Part shown: positions 8,086-16,795 of the stretch, in pieces | Position numbering within the stretch: position 1 is the first letter of the stretch | How the letters are laid out: each line of letters opens with the position of its first letter | Source: Seleniibacterium sp963677135 | Lineage (GTDB): Bacteria > Desulfobacterota > Desulfuromonadia > Desulfuromonadales > Geopsychrobacteraceae | Assembly (NCBI GenBank): GCA_963677135.2 | Contig: CAXXLS010000017.1 | Location: 372,001-436,000, forward strand | Reading direction: 5' to 3' | DNA length: 64,000 bases | Position numbers and translations under genes: made by a program | Notes under the pieces: generated by a model | What the model was told of the DNA's origin: nothing | Database searches by the model: none | What the model saw: only the letters and a program-made list of their open reading frames with translations

Positions 8086-10317
8086 ATGCTGAAACGACTG
8101 TTGTTGACATGTGCTCTGGTTTTGCTTGCTGTTGCAGCATTTGCCCAGACCTTTAAAGTTTCCGACATCCAGATCGAAGGCAATGACAGGATCGCGACAT
8201 CTGCCATTCTTGCCGCCGTGCAGATCAAGCCCGGGGCGGAGGTGTCGGTTGCCGATATCGATCAGGCCCTGCACCGGATTTTCGATCTCGGCAGCTTCGA
8301 TGATATTGCGGCGGAATTGACCGAAGTCCAGGGCGCTAAAATCGTGACTTTCGTCGTCAGGGAACTGCCTTTGATCCGGCGCGTCGAGTTTCTCGGCAAT
8401 GATGAACTGAAGGAAGAGAAGCTGAGGCCTCTTCTGAAGCTGAGAACACCATCCATCTTCAATCAGGCCAAAATTGATCAAAGCATCGAAGAACTCAGAA
8501 AAACCTATATAGAAGACGGTTATCATGCCGTTAAGATCACCACCGAGCTCAAGACCGACATCAATAACGAGGCGACCCTGGAATTCGTTATTGACGAAGG
8601 GGAAAAAGTTTTGATCAAGGATCTGCGCTTTGTCGGGAATACCGTTTTCGACAAAGACGATCTGATGGACAAGATCGAAACCAAGGAGCGCTGGTGGTTG
8701 TCCTGGCTGACCGGGCGCGGCGCCTACCAGGAAGAGATCATGGAGTTCGATATCGAGCGGATCAAGGTCGCTTACCAGGATGTCGGTTACCAGGATGTCA
8801 AAGTCCGGCCACCGCAGGTGACGCTGGTCGACGACGAGTACCTGGACATCCTTGTCGAGATCGACGAAGGTCCCCTTTATCATGTCGGCAATATCGACAT
8901 CACCGGCGATCTGATGCGCGATAAAGACGAATTACTGGCGCTGCTGAAATTGCAGCCCGGCGATGTTTTCAGCCGTCTTGAGATGCGTAACAGTATCGTG
9001 GCGCTGACCGATCTGTATGCCGATAATGGTTACGCTTATGCGAACGTCACACCACTGACCAATAAAAATACGCAGGACCACATTATCGATCTCAACCTTG
9101 AAATCGATCAGGGGCAGCAGGTTTACATCGAAAAAATCCGTATCAGGGGGAACAATAAAACCCGGGACAAGGTTATCCGCAGGGAAATCCCCATCGTGGA
9201 AGGGGACCTCTACAGTGCCAGCAAGATTAAAAAGGCCAACCGCAATATTCGCAACCTCGGCTTTTTTGACGAAGTAAACCTGACCGATGAACCCGGCTCC
9301 GGACCGGACAAGGCGATTCTGGATATCGGCGTTGCCGAGCGCCCGACCGGAACATTTTCCATCGGTCTGGGCTATTCCTCCGTGGACAAGGTCATAGCCC
9401 AGGGTTCCATCTCCCAGGACAACCTGTTCGGTTACGGCGTCAAGCTGAGTCTGAGCGGCGCGGTCAGTGCATCGTCCCTGACCTATTCTCTGGGGGTCTC
9501 TGATCCCCACTTTCTGGATACTGACTGGACTGTCGGTTTTGAAGTCTACAAGTCGGAACGGGAATACAACGACTATGACGATTATCGTACCGGGGGGGCG
9601 CTGAGGGCCGGACATCCCGTATCGGAAAACTCCAAACTTTACCTGACCTATCGCTACGAACTGCAGGAAATCCTCAATGTCGACGATGACGCCAGCGTCA
9701 TCATCCAGGATGCGGAAGGGGAATCGACCCTGTCTTCGGTCACGGTCGAGTGGGTTCGCAACAGTACCGATTACTATCAGGACCCGTCTCGGGGAGGGAT
9801 CACCAAGCTCAGCCTGGAATATGCCGGGTTGGGGGGGACCCAGAATTTCATCAAGCCGATGGCTGAACACCGCCAGTTCTTTCCGATGTTCTGGGGAACC
9901 GTTTTTTCCGTGCATGGTGCCATCGGTTATATCGGTCGAACCACGGACGAGGAAGTTCCCCTCAGTGAAAAATTCTTCCTTGGCGGAATTCGGACGCTGC
10001 GCGGCTTCAAGTCCCGCGAAGTCGGGCCGCAGGTTGACGGGGATTACGTCGGCGGTGAAAAAATGGCCTACTTCAACCTCGAATACATTTTCCCCATTGA
10101 CAAGGAACTTGGTCTGAAAGGGGTGCTGTTTTATGATACCGGCAACGCGTGGTGGGAATCTCAGAATTATTTCGAGGATATGCGCCACAGCGTAGGGGCC
10201 GGCATCCGCTGGTTAAGCCCCCTTGGGCCATTGCGGTTTGAATGGGGTTATAATCTTGATCGTCGTGACGACGAAAAAGCGTCCGTGTTTGAATTCTCAA
10301 TTGGCAGGGCGTTTTAA
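8086..10317 (+). CDS. bamA: Outer membrane protein assembly factor BamA
   Basis: A 743-residue Omp85-family protein that inserts beta-barrel proteins into the outer membrane. A signal peptide (about residues 1-20, ending VAAFAQ) is followed by five POTRA domains to about residue 340. Each starts with a pattern like VSDIQIEGNDRI, VEFLGNDELKEEKL, LRFVGNTVFDKDDL, IDITGDLMRDKDEL or IRIRGNNKTRDKVI. The C-terminal barrel carries the (V/L)RGF loop near residue 631 (GGIRTLRGFKSRE) and ends in the aromatic Phe expected of the beta-signal (FSIGRAF). It is followed by skp and the lpx genes, as in many proteobacteria. Confidence 0.97.
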   Translation: MLKRLLLTCALVLLAVAAFAQTFKVSDIQIEGNDRIATSAILAAVQIKPGAEVSVADIDQALHRIFDLGSFDDIAAELTEVQGAKIVTFVVRELPLIRRVEFLGNDELKEEKLRPLLKLRTPSIFNQAKIDQSIEELRKTYIEDGYHAVKITTELKTDINNEATLEFVIDEGEKVLIKDLRFVGNTVFDKDDLMDKIETKERWWLSWLTGRGAYQEEIMEFDIERIKVAYQDVGYQDVKVRPPQVTLVDDEYLDILVEIDEGPLYHVGNIDITGDLMRDKDELLALLKLQPGDVFSRLEMRNSIVALTDLYADNGYAYANVTPLTNKNTQDHIIDLNLEIDQGQQVYIEKIRIRGNNKTRDKVIRREIPIVEGDLYSASKIKKANRNIRNLGFFDEVNLTDEPGSGPDKAILDIGVAERPTGTFSIGLGYSSVDKVIAQGSISQDNLFGYGVKLSLSGAVSASSLTYSLGVSDPHFLDTDWTVGFEVYKSEREYNDYDDYRTGGALRAGHPVSENSKLYLTYRYELQEILNVDDDASVIIQDAEGESTLSSVTVEWVRNSTDYYQDPSRGGITKLSLEYAGLGGTQNFIKPMAEHRQFFPMFWGTVFSVHGAIGYIGRTTDEEVPLSEKFFLGGIRTLRGFKSREVGPQVDGDYVGGEKMAYFNLEYIFPIDKELGLKGVLFYDTGNAWWESQNYFEDMRHSVGAGIRWLSPLGPLRFEWGYNLDRRDDEKASVFEFSIGRAF

Positions 10318-10340
10318 ATAACCGACAACAGGAGTAAATA

Positions 10341-10847
10341 ATGAAAAAACTCGTTCTCATTTCCCTCGCTGTTCTGCTGATGGTCACCCCGGCTCTTGCC
10401 GAGGTTAAAGTGGGTTATGTTGACCTGCAGAAGGCATTGAATCTTTCCAAGGCAGGTCAGGAAGCGAAAAGCACTATCAGTTCTCTGGTCAAAAAGTATG
10501 AGGATGAATTCAAGGCCAAGCAGGAGGACCTGCTGAAACTCAAGTCCAACCTTGAAAAACAGGCAGCCCTGCTCTCCGAGTCCGCCCGTGCCGATAAGGA
10601 ACGTGAATATCAGCAGAGCGTCAAGGAGCTGCAGCGTTTCCAGAAAGATGTCAAGGATGAACTGCAACAGAAAGACGCTGACCATACCAAGCGGATACTC
10701 AACGAACTTTTTGAAACTCTCAAAACCCTGGGTAAAGACGGGGGCTATACGATGATTCTCGAGAAGAACGAAGGGGCCGTCATCTATGCCGACGAGAGCA
10801 TTGATCTGACCGATCAGCTCATCAAGGCCTATGATGCAACCAAGTAG
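10341..10847 (+). CDS. skp: Periplasmic chaperone Skp/OmpH family
   Basis: A 168-residue secreted chaperone for unfolded outer-membrane proteins. The signal peptide is clear (MKKLVLISLAVLLMVTPALA, cleavage expected after residue 20). The mature start VKVGYVDLQKALN is characteristic of OmpH/Skp. A long, charged, coiled-coil arm (about residues 50-120, rich in Lys, Glu and Gln) is followed by the C-terminal YTMILEKNEGAVIYADESIDLT segment that completes the body domain. A good AGGAG site precedes the ATG. It lies between bamA and lpxD, the standard context. Confidence 0.95.
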   Translation: MKKLVLISLAVLLMVTPALAEVKVGYVDLQKALNLSKAGQEAKSTISSLVKKYEDEFKAKQEDLLKLKSNLEKQAALLSESARADKEREYQQSVKELQRFQKDVKDELQQKDADHTKRILNELFETLKTLGKDGGYTMILEKNEGAVIYADESIDLTDQLIKAYDATK

Positions 10848-10858
10848 CGGGCACTGTG

Positions 10859-11890
10859 ATGGCTAAATTAATAGAACTGGCCGAACTGGTTGGCGGTGAG
10901 GTTCACGGTGATCCAGAAGTGGAGATCGGCCGGGTCGCCCCCATTGATCACGCCGCAGAAGGGGACATTACCTTTGTCGCCAATCCCAAATACCTTGGCA
11001 AGTTGAACGACTGCCGTGCTACTGCAATCATTCTGCCTCCCGGGGTGGACGGGCAGGGCCGCAACCTGATCATCTGCAGGAATCCCTACCTGGCGTTCGC
11101 CAGGATCCTGACTTTTCTGCAGGTTCCCGAACGGCCGGTCAGGGGGATCATGGCTGGCGCCGTTGTCAGTGATTCGGCTGAAATCGCCGAAACGGCGAGC
11201 ATCTATCCCGGGTGCGTGATCGGAGAGAATGTCGTCATCGGGGCCGGTACGACCCTGTACCCCGGAGTCGTCGTCTACGATGATGTTCAGATCGGTGACG
11301 ACTGTATCCTTCATGCTCAATCCATCGTCAGAGAAGGCTGTCGACTTGGCGACCGGGTGATTCTGCAGCCGTCAGCCGTGATCGGCTCTGACGGCTTCGG
11401 CTTTGCTCCGGATGGTTCCTCCTATTACAAGATTCCCCAGGTTGGCATCGTCGTACTTGAGGACGACGTCGAGATCGGCGCCTGCACCTGCATCGACCGG
11501 GCCGCCCTTGGGGAGACCAGAATCAAGAGGGGAACCAAGCTGGATAACCTGATCCAGATCGGTCATAACGTCGAGATTGGAGAGGACTGCGTCATCGTCG
11601 CCCAGGTTGGGATTGCCGGCAGCTCCAAAGTCGGGAATCACTGTACCTTCGGTGGGCAATCCGCCCTGGCGGGGCATCTGAAAGTCGGTGACAATGTGAT
11701 GCTGGGGGCACGCAGTGGTGTCAGCGGCAACGTCGACTCCAATCAAGTTTTGTCGGGAGTTCCCCTGATGCCTCACAAGGAGTGGCTGCGGGCGACCATG
11801 ACATTGCCGAAATTGCCTGAAATGCGTAAAGAGATGACGCAACTGAAAAAACGTCTTGAGCAACTCGAGGCGCTTTTAAAGGAGGATTAA
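10859..11890 (+). CDS. lpxD: UDP-3-O-(3-hydroxyacyl)glucosamine N-acyltransferase
   Basis: A 343-residue trimeric cytoplasmic enzyme of lipid A synthesis that adds the second hydroxyacyl chain from acyl-ACP. The N-terminal uridine-binding domain (about 1-100) carries GDITFVANPKYLGKL. A long left-handed beta-helix of hexapeptide repeats (about 105-315) carries the catalytic His near residue 236 (QIGHNVEIGEDCVI) and SDGFGFAPDG. A C-terminal coiled helix follows (LKKRLEQLEALL). The ATG at 10859 is taken as the start; a GTG lies immediately before it in the same frame. The gene overlaps nothing and is followed one base later by fabZ. Confidence 0.97.
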   Translation: MAKLIELAELVGGEVHGDPEVEIGRVAPIDHAAEGDITFVANPKYLGKLNDCRATAIILPPGVDGQGRNLIICRNPYLAFARILTFLQVPERPVRGIMAGAVVSDSAEIAETASIYPGCVIGENVVIGAGTTLYPGVVVYDDVQIGDDCILHAQSIVREGCRLGDRVILQPSAVIGSDGFGFAPDGSSYYKIPQVGIVVLEDDVEIGACTCIDRAALGETRIKRGTKLDNLIQIGHNVEIGEDCVIVAQVGIAGSSKVGNHCTFGGQSALAGHLKVGDNVMLGARSGVSGNVDSNQVLSGVPLMPHKEWLRATMTLPKLPEMRKEMTQLKKRLEQLEALLKED

Positions 11891-11891
11891 A

Positions 11892-12329
11892 ATGATTGTT
11901 TTAAATATTCAACAGATAATGGATATTCTGCCACACCGTTACCCTTTTCTGCTGGTCGACCGCATCGAAGAGGTTGAAGAAGGGAAAAAGGCGAACGGTT
12001 ATAAAAACGTCACCGTCAACGAACCTTTTTTCCAGGGGCATTTCCCGGGCCATCCCATTATGCCTGGGGTTCTGATCGTTGAAGCCATGGCCCAGGTCGG
12101 GGGCGCCTATGTGTCTGTTGTGGATGGGGTTCAGGATGACAAGGTGACCTATTTTGTTGGCATTGATAATGCAAAATTCCGTAAGCCTGTATTGCCGGGC
12201 GACGTTCTGCGCATGGAAATGGAATTGCTTTCCAAACGCAGGGGAATTTATCAATTCAAAGGGAAAGCGTACGTCGGTGAGACCCTTGTCGCGGAAGCTG
12301 AACTGAAAGCGACCTTCGCCGACAAATAA
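11892..12329 (+). CDS. fabZ: 3-hydroxyacyl-[ACP] dehydratase FabZ
   Basis: A 145-residue hot-dog-fold enzyme that dehydrates 3-hydroxyacyl-ACP during fatty acid elongation and so competes with LpxA/LpxD for hydroxyacyl-ACP. The active-site block is intact: His50 in GHFPGHPIMPGV and Glu64 in VEAMAQ. The N-terminus IMDILPHRYPFLLVDRI is the family signature. A very strong AAAGGAGGA site at the end of lpxD drives translation. It is embedded between lpxD and lpxA, as usual. Confidence 0.98.
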   Translation: MIVLNIQQIMDILPHRYPFLLVDRIEEVEEGKKANGYKNVTVNEPFFQGHFPGHPIMPGVLIVEAMAQVGGAYVSVVDGVQDDKVTYFVGIDNAKFRKPVLPGDVLRMEMELLSKRRGIYQFKGKAYVGETLVAEAELKATFADK

Positions 12330-12346
12330 ACCAGATTGGAGAGGTT

Positions 12347-13120
12347 ATGATTCATCCTACAGCGATTATCTCCCCGGGAGCTGAGCTCGATTCAACGGTA
12401 TCTGTGGGGGCGTATGCTGTTATCGGTGAGCATGTGAGAATCGGTTCCGGGACTACGGTCGGACCCCATGCGGTTATCGAAGGGCGGACGGAGATCGGGT
12501 GTGACAACCAGATCTTCCAGTTTGCTTCGGTCGGCGCGATTCCCCAGGATCTGAAGTTTCATGGCGAAGAAACGACCCTGAAGATAGGTGATCGTAATCG
12601 AATCCGCGAGTTTGTGACGATTCATCTCGGCACCGAAGATGGCGGCGGAGAGACGGTTATCGGCAATGACGGGCTGTTTATGGCCTATTCCCACGTTGCC
12701 CATGACTGCAAGGTCGGGGATCATGTTATTCTGGCCAATGCCGCCACCCTGGCTGGTCACTGTGAGATTGATGACTTTGCCATTATGGGCGGATTGAGCG
12801 GGGCGCACCAGTTCACCCGGATCGGTTGCCATGTCATGATCAGTGGCGGTTCGATGATCGCCCAGGACATCGCTCCATATTCCATCGTCCAGGGGGATCG
12901 GGCCAAGACGGTCGGGATCAACCTGACCGGCCTGAAGCGCAGAGGATTCAGCGCCCAGGCGTTGGCAAACATTAAAAATATGTATAAATTGGTCTTCCGT
13001 TCCAATCTCAAGCTGGAAGACGCCATCAGCCAGATAGAAACGCAGTACGATACTGCCGCCGCGGAGGTTGCGATCTACGTTGAATTTCTCAAAAACAGCA
13101 CCCGGGGCCTGGCTCGTTGA
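12347..13120 (+). CDS. lpxA: UDP-N-acetylglucosamine acyltransferase
   Basis: A 257-residue enzyme catalysing the first step of lipid A synthesis, transfer of a 3-hydroxyacyl chain to UDP-GlcNAc. The left-handed beta-helix covers about residues 1-185 (IHPTAIISPGAELDSTVSVG onward). The catalytic His is His119 in SHVAHDCKVGDHV, and the helical C-terminus contains GLKRRGFSAQALANIKNMYK. A GGAGAGG site precedes the ATG. A strong terminator follows downstream, before lpxB. Confidence 0.98.
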   Translation: MIHPTAIISPGAELDSTVSVGAYAVIGEHVRIGSGTTVGPHAVIEGRTEIGCDNQIFQFASVGAIPQDLKFHGEETTLKIGDRNRIREFVTIHLGTEDGGGETVIGNDGLFMAYSHVAHDCKVGDHVILANAATLAGHCEIDDFAIMGGLSGAHQFTRIGCHVMISGGSMIAQDIAPYSIVQGDRAKTVGINLTGLKRRGFSAQALANIKNMYKLVFRSNLKLEDAISQIETQYDTAAAEVAIYVEFLKNSTRGLAR

Positions 13121-13158
13121 AGGTTAATCTTCCGTTGCGTTAAGATCAGACAACTGCT

Positions 13159-13190
13159 GCGAGAGCCCTTGGCTCTCGCCTTTTGTTTTT
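13159..13190 (+). terminator. Intrinsic terminator/attenuator between lpxA and lpxB
   Basis: A perfect 9-bp GC-rich stem (13159-13167 pairing with 13171-13179, loop CTT) is followed by CTTTTGTTTTT. This is a textbook rho-independent terminator. It sits only 16 bases before the lpxB start, so it must either end the bamA-lpxA transcript or act as a leaky attenuator. Confidence 0.88.
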
Positions 13191-13206
13191 ATGGGAAGCT
13201 TACAGA

Positions 13207-14367
13207 ATGGTGACAGAAACGTCCGACAGGCGTCCTCGTATCATGATCGTTGCCGGTGAAGCATCCGGCGACCTGCACGGCGGGAATTTAATTCGGGCGG
13301 CCAGGGACCGTTATCCTGAGCTGACCTTTTTCGGGGTCGGTGGCGATAAGATGACTGCCGCCGGTTGCGAGCTGCTGTTTTCTGCCAACGAACTGGCTGT
13401 CATGGGGGTCTGGGAGGTTGTCACCCAACTGCCCAGGATATTGAAGCGTTTCAGGAGGCTGAAAAAAATTCTGCAGGGAGATTCTCCCCCGGACGTGCTG
13501 GTCCTGATCGACTTTCCCGATTTCAACCTGAGGCTGGCCAAGGTCGCTAAAGCTGCCGGTATCCGAGTGCTTTATTACATTACTCCGAAAGTCTGGGCGT
13601 GGCGAAAAAAACGGGCCCGGGTCATTGCTGAAAATACTGACAAGCTTGCTGTCATTTTCCCTTTCGAACCTGAAATTTTTTCAGAATATGGCGCTGACGT
13701 CGATTATGTCGGGAATCCTCTGCTGGACGAATTCGCCCGGAATCGTCCCACCGGAACGCTGCGTTCCCGGCTGGGGCTGGCAGAGTCGGATCAGGTGGTC
13801 GGAATCTTTCCCGGCAGCCGTCATTCGGAATTGAAATATATCCTCGATACCCTGGTCGATACGGCGACTCTGATCTACCGTGACAAGCCTGGCATCAAAT
13901 TTCTGCTGCCGGTAGCGCCTTCTCTTGATGAAGAACAGTTGCGTAGCAGGTTTGCCAACTCGCAGCTGCCGGTCTATATTCTGAAGGAGAATATTTACGA
14001 GGTGGCTCGGGCCTGTGACGGTATCCTGTGTGTCTCTGGAACGGTGACCTTGCAGATCACCCTTGCGGGGACGCCGATGGCTATTCTGTACAGGGTCTCG
14101 GCCCTGAGTTATGCCATCGGTCGCCGGCTGATCAAGATTCCCTTCGTCGGGTTGACCAATATTGTCGCCGGCAAAGGGGTTGTCAGGGAATTTATTCAGG
14201 ATGACGCAGACCCTCAGGCACTGAAGGATGAGATGATCAGGATTCTCGATGCCCCCGATTATGCGCGCTCCATGAAACAGGACCTCGATAAGGTGGCCCG
14301 GCTGCTCGGCCAGCCCGGCTGCTCCGAAAAAGTCGCCAGGCTCGTTCATGACCTGGCAACCCGTTAA
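13207..14367 (+). CDS. lpxB: Lipid-A-disaccharide synthase
   Basis: A 386-residue GT19 glycosyltransferase that joins UDP-2,3-diacylglucosamine and lipid X to make the lipid A disaccharide on the inner face of the inner membrane. The N-terminal motif IMIVAGEASGDLHGG and the segment YYITPKVWAWRKKRA are diagnostic, followed by VDYVGNPLLDE and FPGSRHSEL. The start is chosen at the ATG of MVTETSD, which has a GGGAAG site about nine bases upstream; an in-frame TTG at 13183 falls in the terminator T-tract and is unlikely. No LpxH or LpxI hydrolase gene is present between lpxA and lpxB or elsewhere in this window. Confidence 0.97.
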   Translation: MVTETSDRRPRIMIVAGEASGDLHGGNLIRAARDRYPELTFFGVGGDKMTAAGCELLFSANELAVMGVWEVVTQLPRILKRFRRLKKILQGDSPPDVLVLIDFPDFNLRLAKVAKAAGIRVLYYITPKVWAWRKKRARVIAENTDKLAVIFPFEPEIFSEYGADVDYVGNPLLDEFARNRPTGTLRSRLGLAESDQVVGIFPGSRHSELKYILDTLVDTATLIYRDKPGIKFLLPVAPSLDEEQLRSRFANSQLPVYILKENIYEVARACDGILCVSGTVTLQITLAGTPMAILYRVSALSYAIGRRLIKIPFVGLTNIVAGKGVVREFIQDDADPQALKDEMIRILDAPDYARSMKQDLDKVARLLGQPGCSEKVARLVHDLATR

Positions 14368-14385
14368 CAGAAAATTAAAAAAGTT

Positions 14386-16125
14386 ATGATGTTAAAGTCC
14401 AAAAATAAAGACATCTATTTCCGACTCGTCCGCTACGCGATGCCCTATAAATGGCTCCTCGTCATTTCAGTCCTGGCATCCCTGGTCGTGTCCGGAAGCG
14501 ATGTCGTGATCGCCTACCTGACCAAGCCCTTTGTCGATCGGCTGGTGAAAGAAGGGGATCAATTGCTGATGCAGCTGCTGCCGGTTGGGGTCATTCTGCT
14601 TTATGTGATCAAAGGCGGGGCCCGCTATGTACAGGAATATTTTATCAAGAACGCCGGTCAACTGGCGATTCAGGATATCCGCAATGACGCCTTCGAACAC
14701 ACCATCGGTCTGTCGATGCGGTATTTTTCCAAGCAGCACACAGGCACCCTGATGTCCAGAATTCTGAACGACATCGGTGTCGTTCAGGCGGCTATCTCGG
14801 ATAACATCATCACGCTGCTGCGTGAAGGGCTGACCATGGCCGGGCTGATTGTCTACGCATTCATCACCGACTGGAAGATGGCCATGGTGACCTTTGTCGT
14901 CATCCCCGCTGCCATTGGACCGGCGGCCTCAATCGGCCGTAAAATAAAGAAATACTCGCGGCGCAGTCAGATGGCCATGGGCACGCTGAGTTCGCGGTTG
15001 CAACAGAGCTTCTCCGGGATCAAGGTCGTCAAGGCCTTTGGCTGCGAAGCGGAAGAAGCCAGAAAATTCAAGGAAGAAAACTGGTCGCTTTACCTGTTGT
15101 TCCGCAAGTCGTTCCGCTACAGCGCCGCAACCTCGCCGCTAATGGAGATTCTGACCTCTTTCGGGGTTGCCGCGGCTCTGTGGTACGGCTTCTCAAGGGT
15201 TATTTCAGGTGAAATTACGCAAGGGGAGCTGTTTTCGATCATGGTGGCCGCCGTCATGATGTACGGACCTCTGAAAAAACTTATCAAGGTCAATAACGGC
15301 ATTCAAAAGGCGCTCGGCGCAGCCGAGCGGATTTTTGAACTGCTCGACACCTCGAGCGAAATTCAGGACCGGGAAGGGGCCATTGAATTAGACAGGGTCG
15401 CCGGCCGGGTCGTTTTTGAACGTGTTCACTTTGCCTACGATGAGGATCCGGTGCTCGTCGATTTCAGTGTCGAGGCCCAGCCGGGTCAGGTCATTGCCCT
15501 GGTCGGTGCCAGCGGAGCTGGTAAAAGCACCTTTATCGGCCTGCTCAACCGGTTTTACGAGCCTCAGTCCGGGAAGATCCTGATTGATGACCAGGATATC
15601 AACTTTGTCACCCAGGCCAGCCTGCATGCCAATCTGGCCCTGGTCGACCAGGAAACTTTCCTGTTCAACGAGACGGTCGCCAACAACATCCGCTACGCCC
15701 GCCCTTCGGCAACCGACGACGAAGTCCGAGAGGCCGCCCGGTTGGCCTTTGCCGATGATTTCATCATGGCCATGCCGGACAATTACCAGACCATCATCGG
15801 CGATCGCGGAGTCCGTCTCTCCGGGGGACAACGGCAGCGGATCTGTATTGCCCGGGCCATTCTCAAAGACGCTCCCATTCTGCTTCTTGACGAAGCGACC
15901 AGCGCCCTGGACACCGAAAGTGAAGCCATGGTCCAGAACGCACTGATGAATCTTATGAAAAATCGGACGACGTTTGTCATTGCCCATCGTCTGTCGACCA
16001 TCATGCATGCTGACCGTATCCTGGTCCTTGAAAACGGCCGTATCGTCGAATCCGGAAATCATCAGCAATTGCTGGCAGCGGAAGGTCCTTATAAGCGCTT
16101 ATACGATGTCCAGTTCCGTGATTAA
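14386..16125 (+). CDS. msbA: MsbA-type lipid A export ABC transporter
   Basis: A 579-residue fused permease-ATPase half-transporter that flips lipid A-core across the inner membrane as a homodimer. Six membrane helices occupy about residues 15-310. The nucleotide-binding domain has Walker A at about 373-381 (GASGAGKST), the signature LSGGQRQR near 478, Walker B and D-loop ILLLDEATSALD near 497-508, and the switch His in VIAHRLSTI. The position between lpxB and the acyltransferase/waaA genes favours MsbA over a drug exporter. An AAAAAAG region rather than a clear Shine-Dalgarno precedes the paired ATGs. Confidence 0.94.
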   Translation: MMLKSKNKDIYFRLVRYAMPYKWLLVISVLASLVVSGSDVVIAYLTKPFVDRLVKEGDQLLMQLLPVGVILLYVIKGGARYVQEYFIKNAGQLAIQDIRNDAFEHTIGLSMRYFSKQHTGTLMSRILNDIGVVQAAISDNIITLLREGLTMAGLIVYAFITDWKMAMVTFVVIPAAIGPAASIGRKIKKYSRRSQMAMGTLSSRLQQSFSGIKVVKAFGCEAEEARKFKEENWSLYLLFRKSFRYSAATSPLMEILTSFGVAAALWYGFSRVISGEITQGELFSIMVAAVMMYGPLKKLIKVNNGIQKALGAAERIFELLDTSSEIQDREGAIELDRVAGRVVFERVHFAYDEDPVLVDFSVEAQPGQVIALVGASGAGKSTFIGLLNRFYEPQSGKILIDDQDINFVTQASLHANLALVDQETFLFNETVANNIRYARPSATDDEVREAARLAFADDFIMAMPDNYQTIIGDRGVRLSGGQRQRICIARAILKDAPILLLDEATSALDTESEAMVQNALMNLMKNRTTFVIAHRLSTIMHADRILVLENGRIVESGNHQQLLAAEGPYKRLYDVQFRD

Positions 16126-16795
16126 AAAACGAAAAATCGGCGCCCGTGTCCTGCTGGCCGTTGCTCCCTGGTGTGCCGCCAGGCTGATCAGAATTCTGTT
16201 TGCCCTCATGAAGGTCGATTTTGTCGGAGAACAGGCCGTTCTTGATACCTGGCGCAACGGTGTGCGGACCATCCTTGTTGCCTGGCATGAACAGTTGCTG
16301 ATGATGGCTATGGGGTACCACGGCCCCGGTGTCAAGCTCCTCATCAGCCGTTCCAGTGATGGCGAACTGCTTGCTAAAACCATGAGCTTTTTCGGTTACG
16401 GAGCGGTGCGCGGTTCGTCCTCGCGAGGCGGAAAAGCGGCCTTCAGGGAAATGTTGGCCCTGGCAAAAGAGCCGTTCGACCTGGCTCTGACCCCTGACGG
16501 TCCCCGTGGCCCCAGGCGCGAGCTGAAGGACGGTGTCGTGCAATTGGCGCGCTTGAGCGGGCGTCCAGTCATCCCCGTCGCTTTTGTCTGCAGTCGCGGC
16601 CACCGATTCAATTCCTGGGATCGTTTTTTGGTGCCGTACCCTTTTTCGCGGGGAGTTTTTTCTTATGGGCAGCCTGTTTATTTTGACAGTGCGTCCGGGG
16701 TTGAAGAGTTTCGTCATCGGTTAATCGAAGAGATCGCTGCCACCCAACGGCGGGCGGAGGAGCGTCTGGAGTCCTATGGTCTATCTTCTGTATAA
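16106..16795 (+). CDS. DUF374 lysophospholipid-acyltransferase-like protein
   Basis: A 229-residue protein of the DUF374 family, related to LPLAT acyltransferases. It carries VAWHEQLLMM (the family's H-containing motif) and the DGELLAKTMSFFGYGAVRGS segment. LALTPDGPRGPRRELKDG, with the conserved DGPRGP, also belongs to the family. The N-terminal hydrophobic stretch LLAVAPWCAARLIRILFALM could anchor it to the inner membrane. The start is the ATG inside the msbA 3' end (20-base overlap). Its neighbours msbA and waaA suggest a role in adding a secondary acyl chain to lipid A or core, replacing a canonical LpxL; this is an inference. Its 3' end overlaps waaA by 20 bases. Confidence 0.88.
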   Translation: MSSSVIKKRKIGARVLLAVAPWCAARLIRILFALMKVDFVGEQAVLDTWRNGVRTILVAWHEQLLMMAMGYHGPGVKLLISRSSDGELLAKTMSFFGYGAVRGSSSRGGKAAFREMLALAKEPFDLALTPDGPRGPRRELKDGVVQLARLSGRPVIPVAFVCSRGHRFNSWDRFLVPYPFSRGVFSYGQPVYFDSASGVEEFRHRLIEEIAATQRRAEERLESYGLSSV

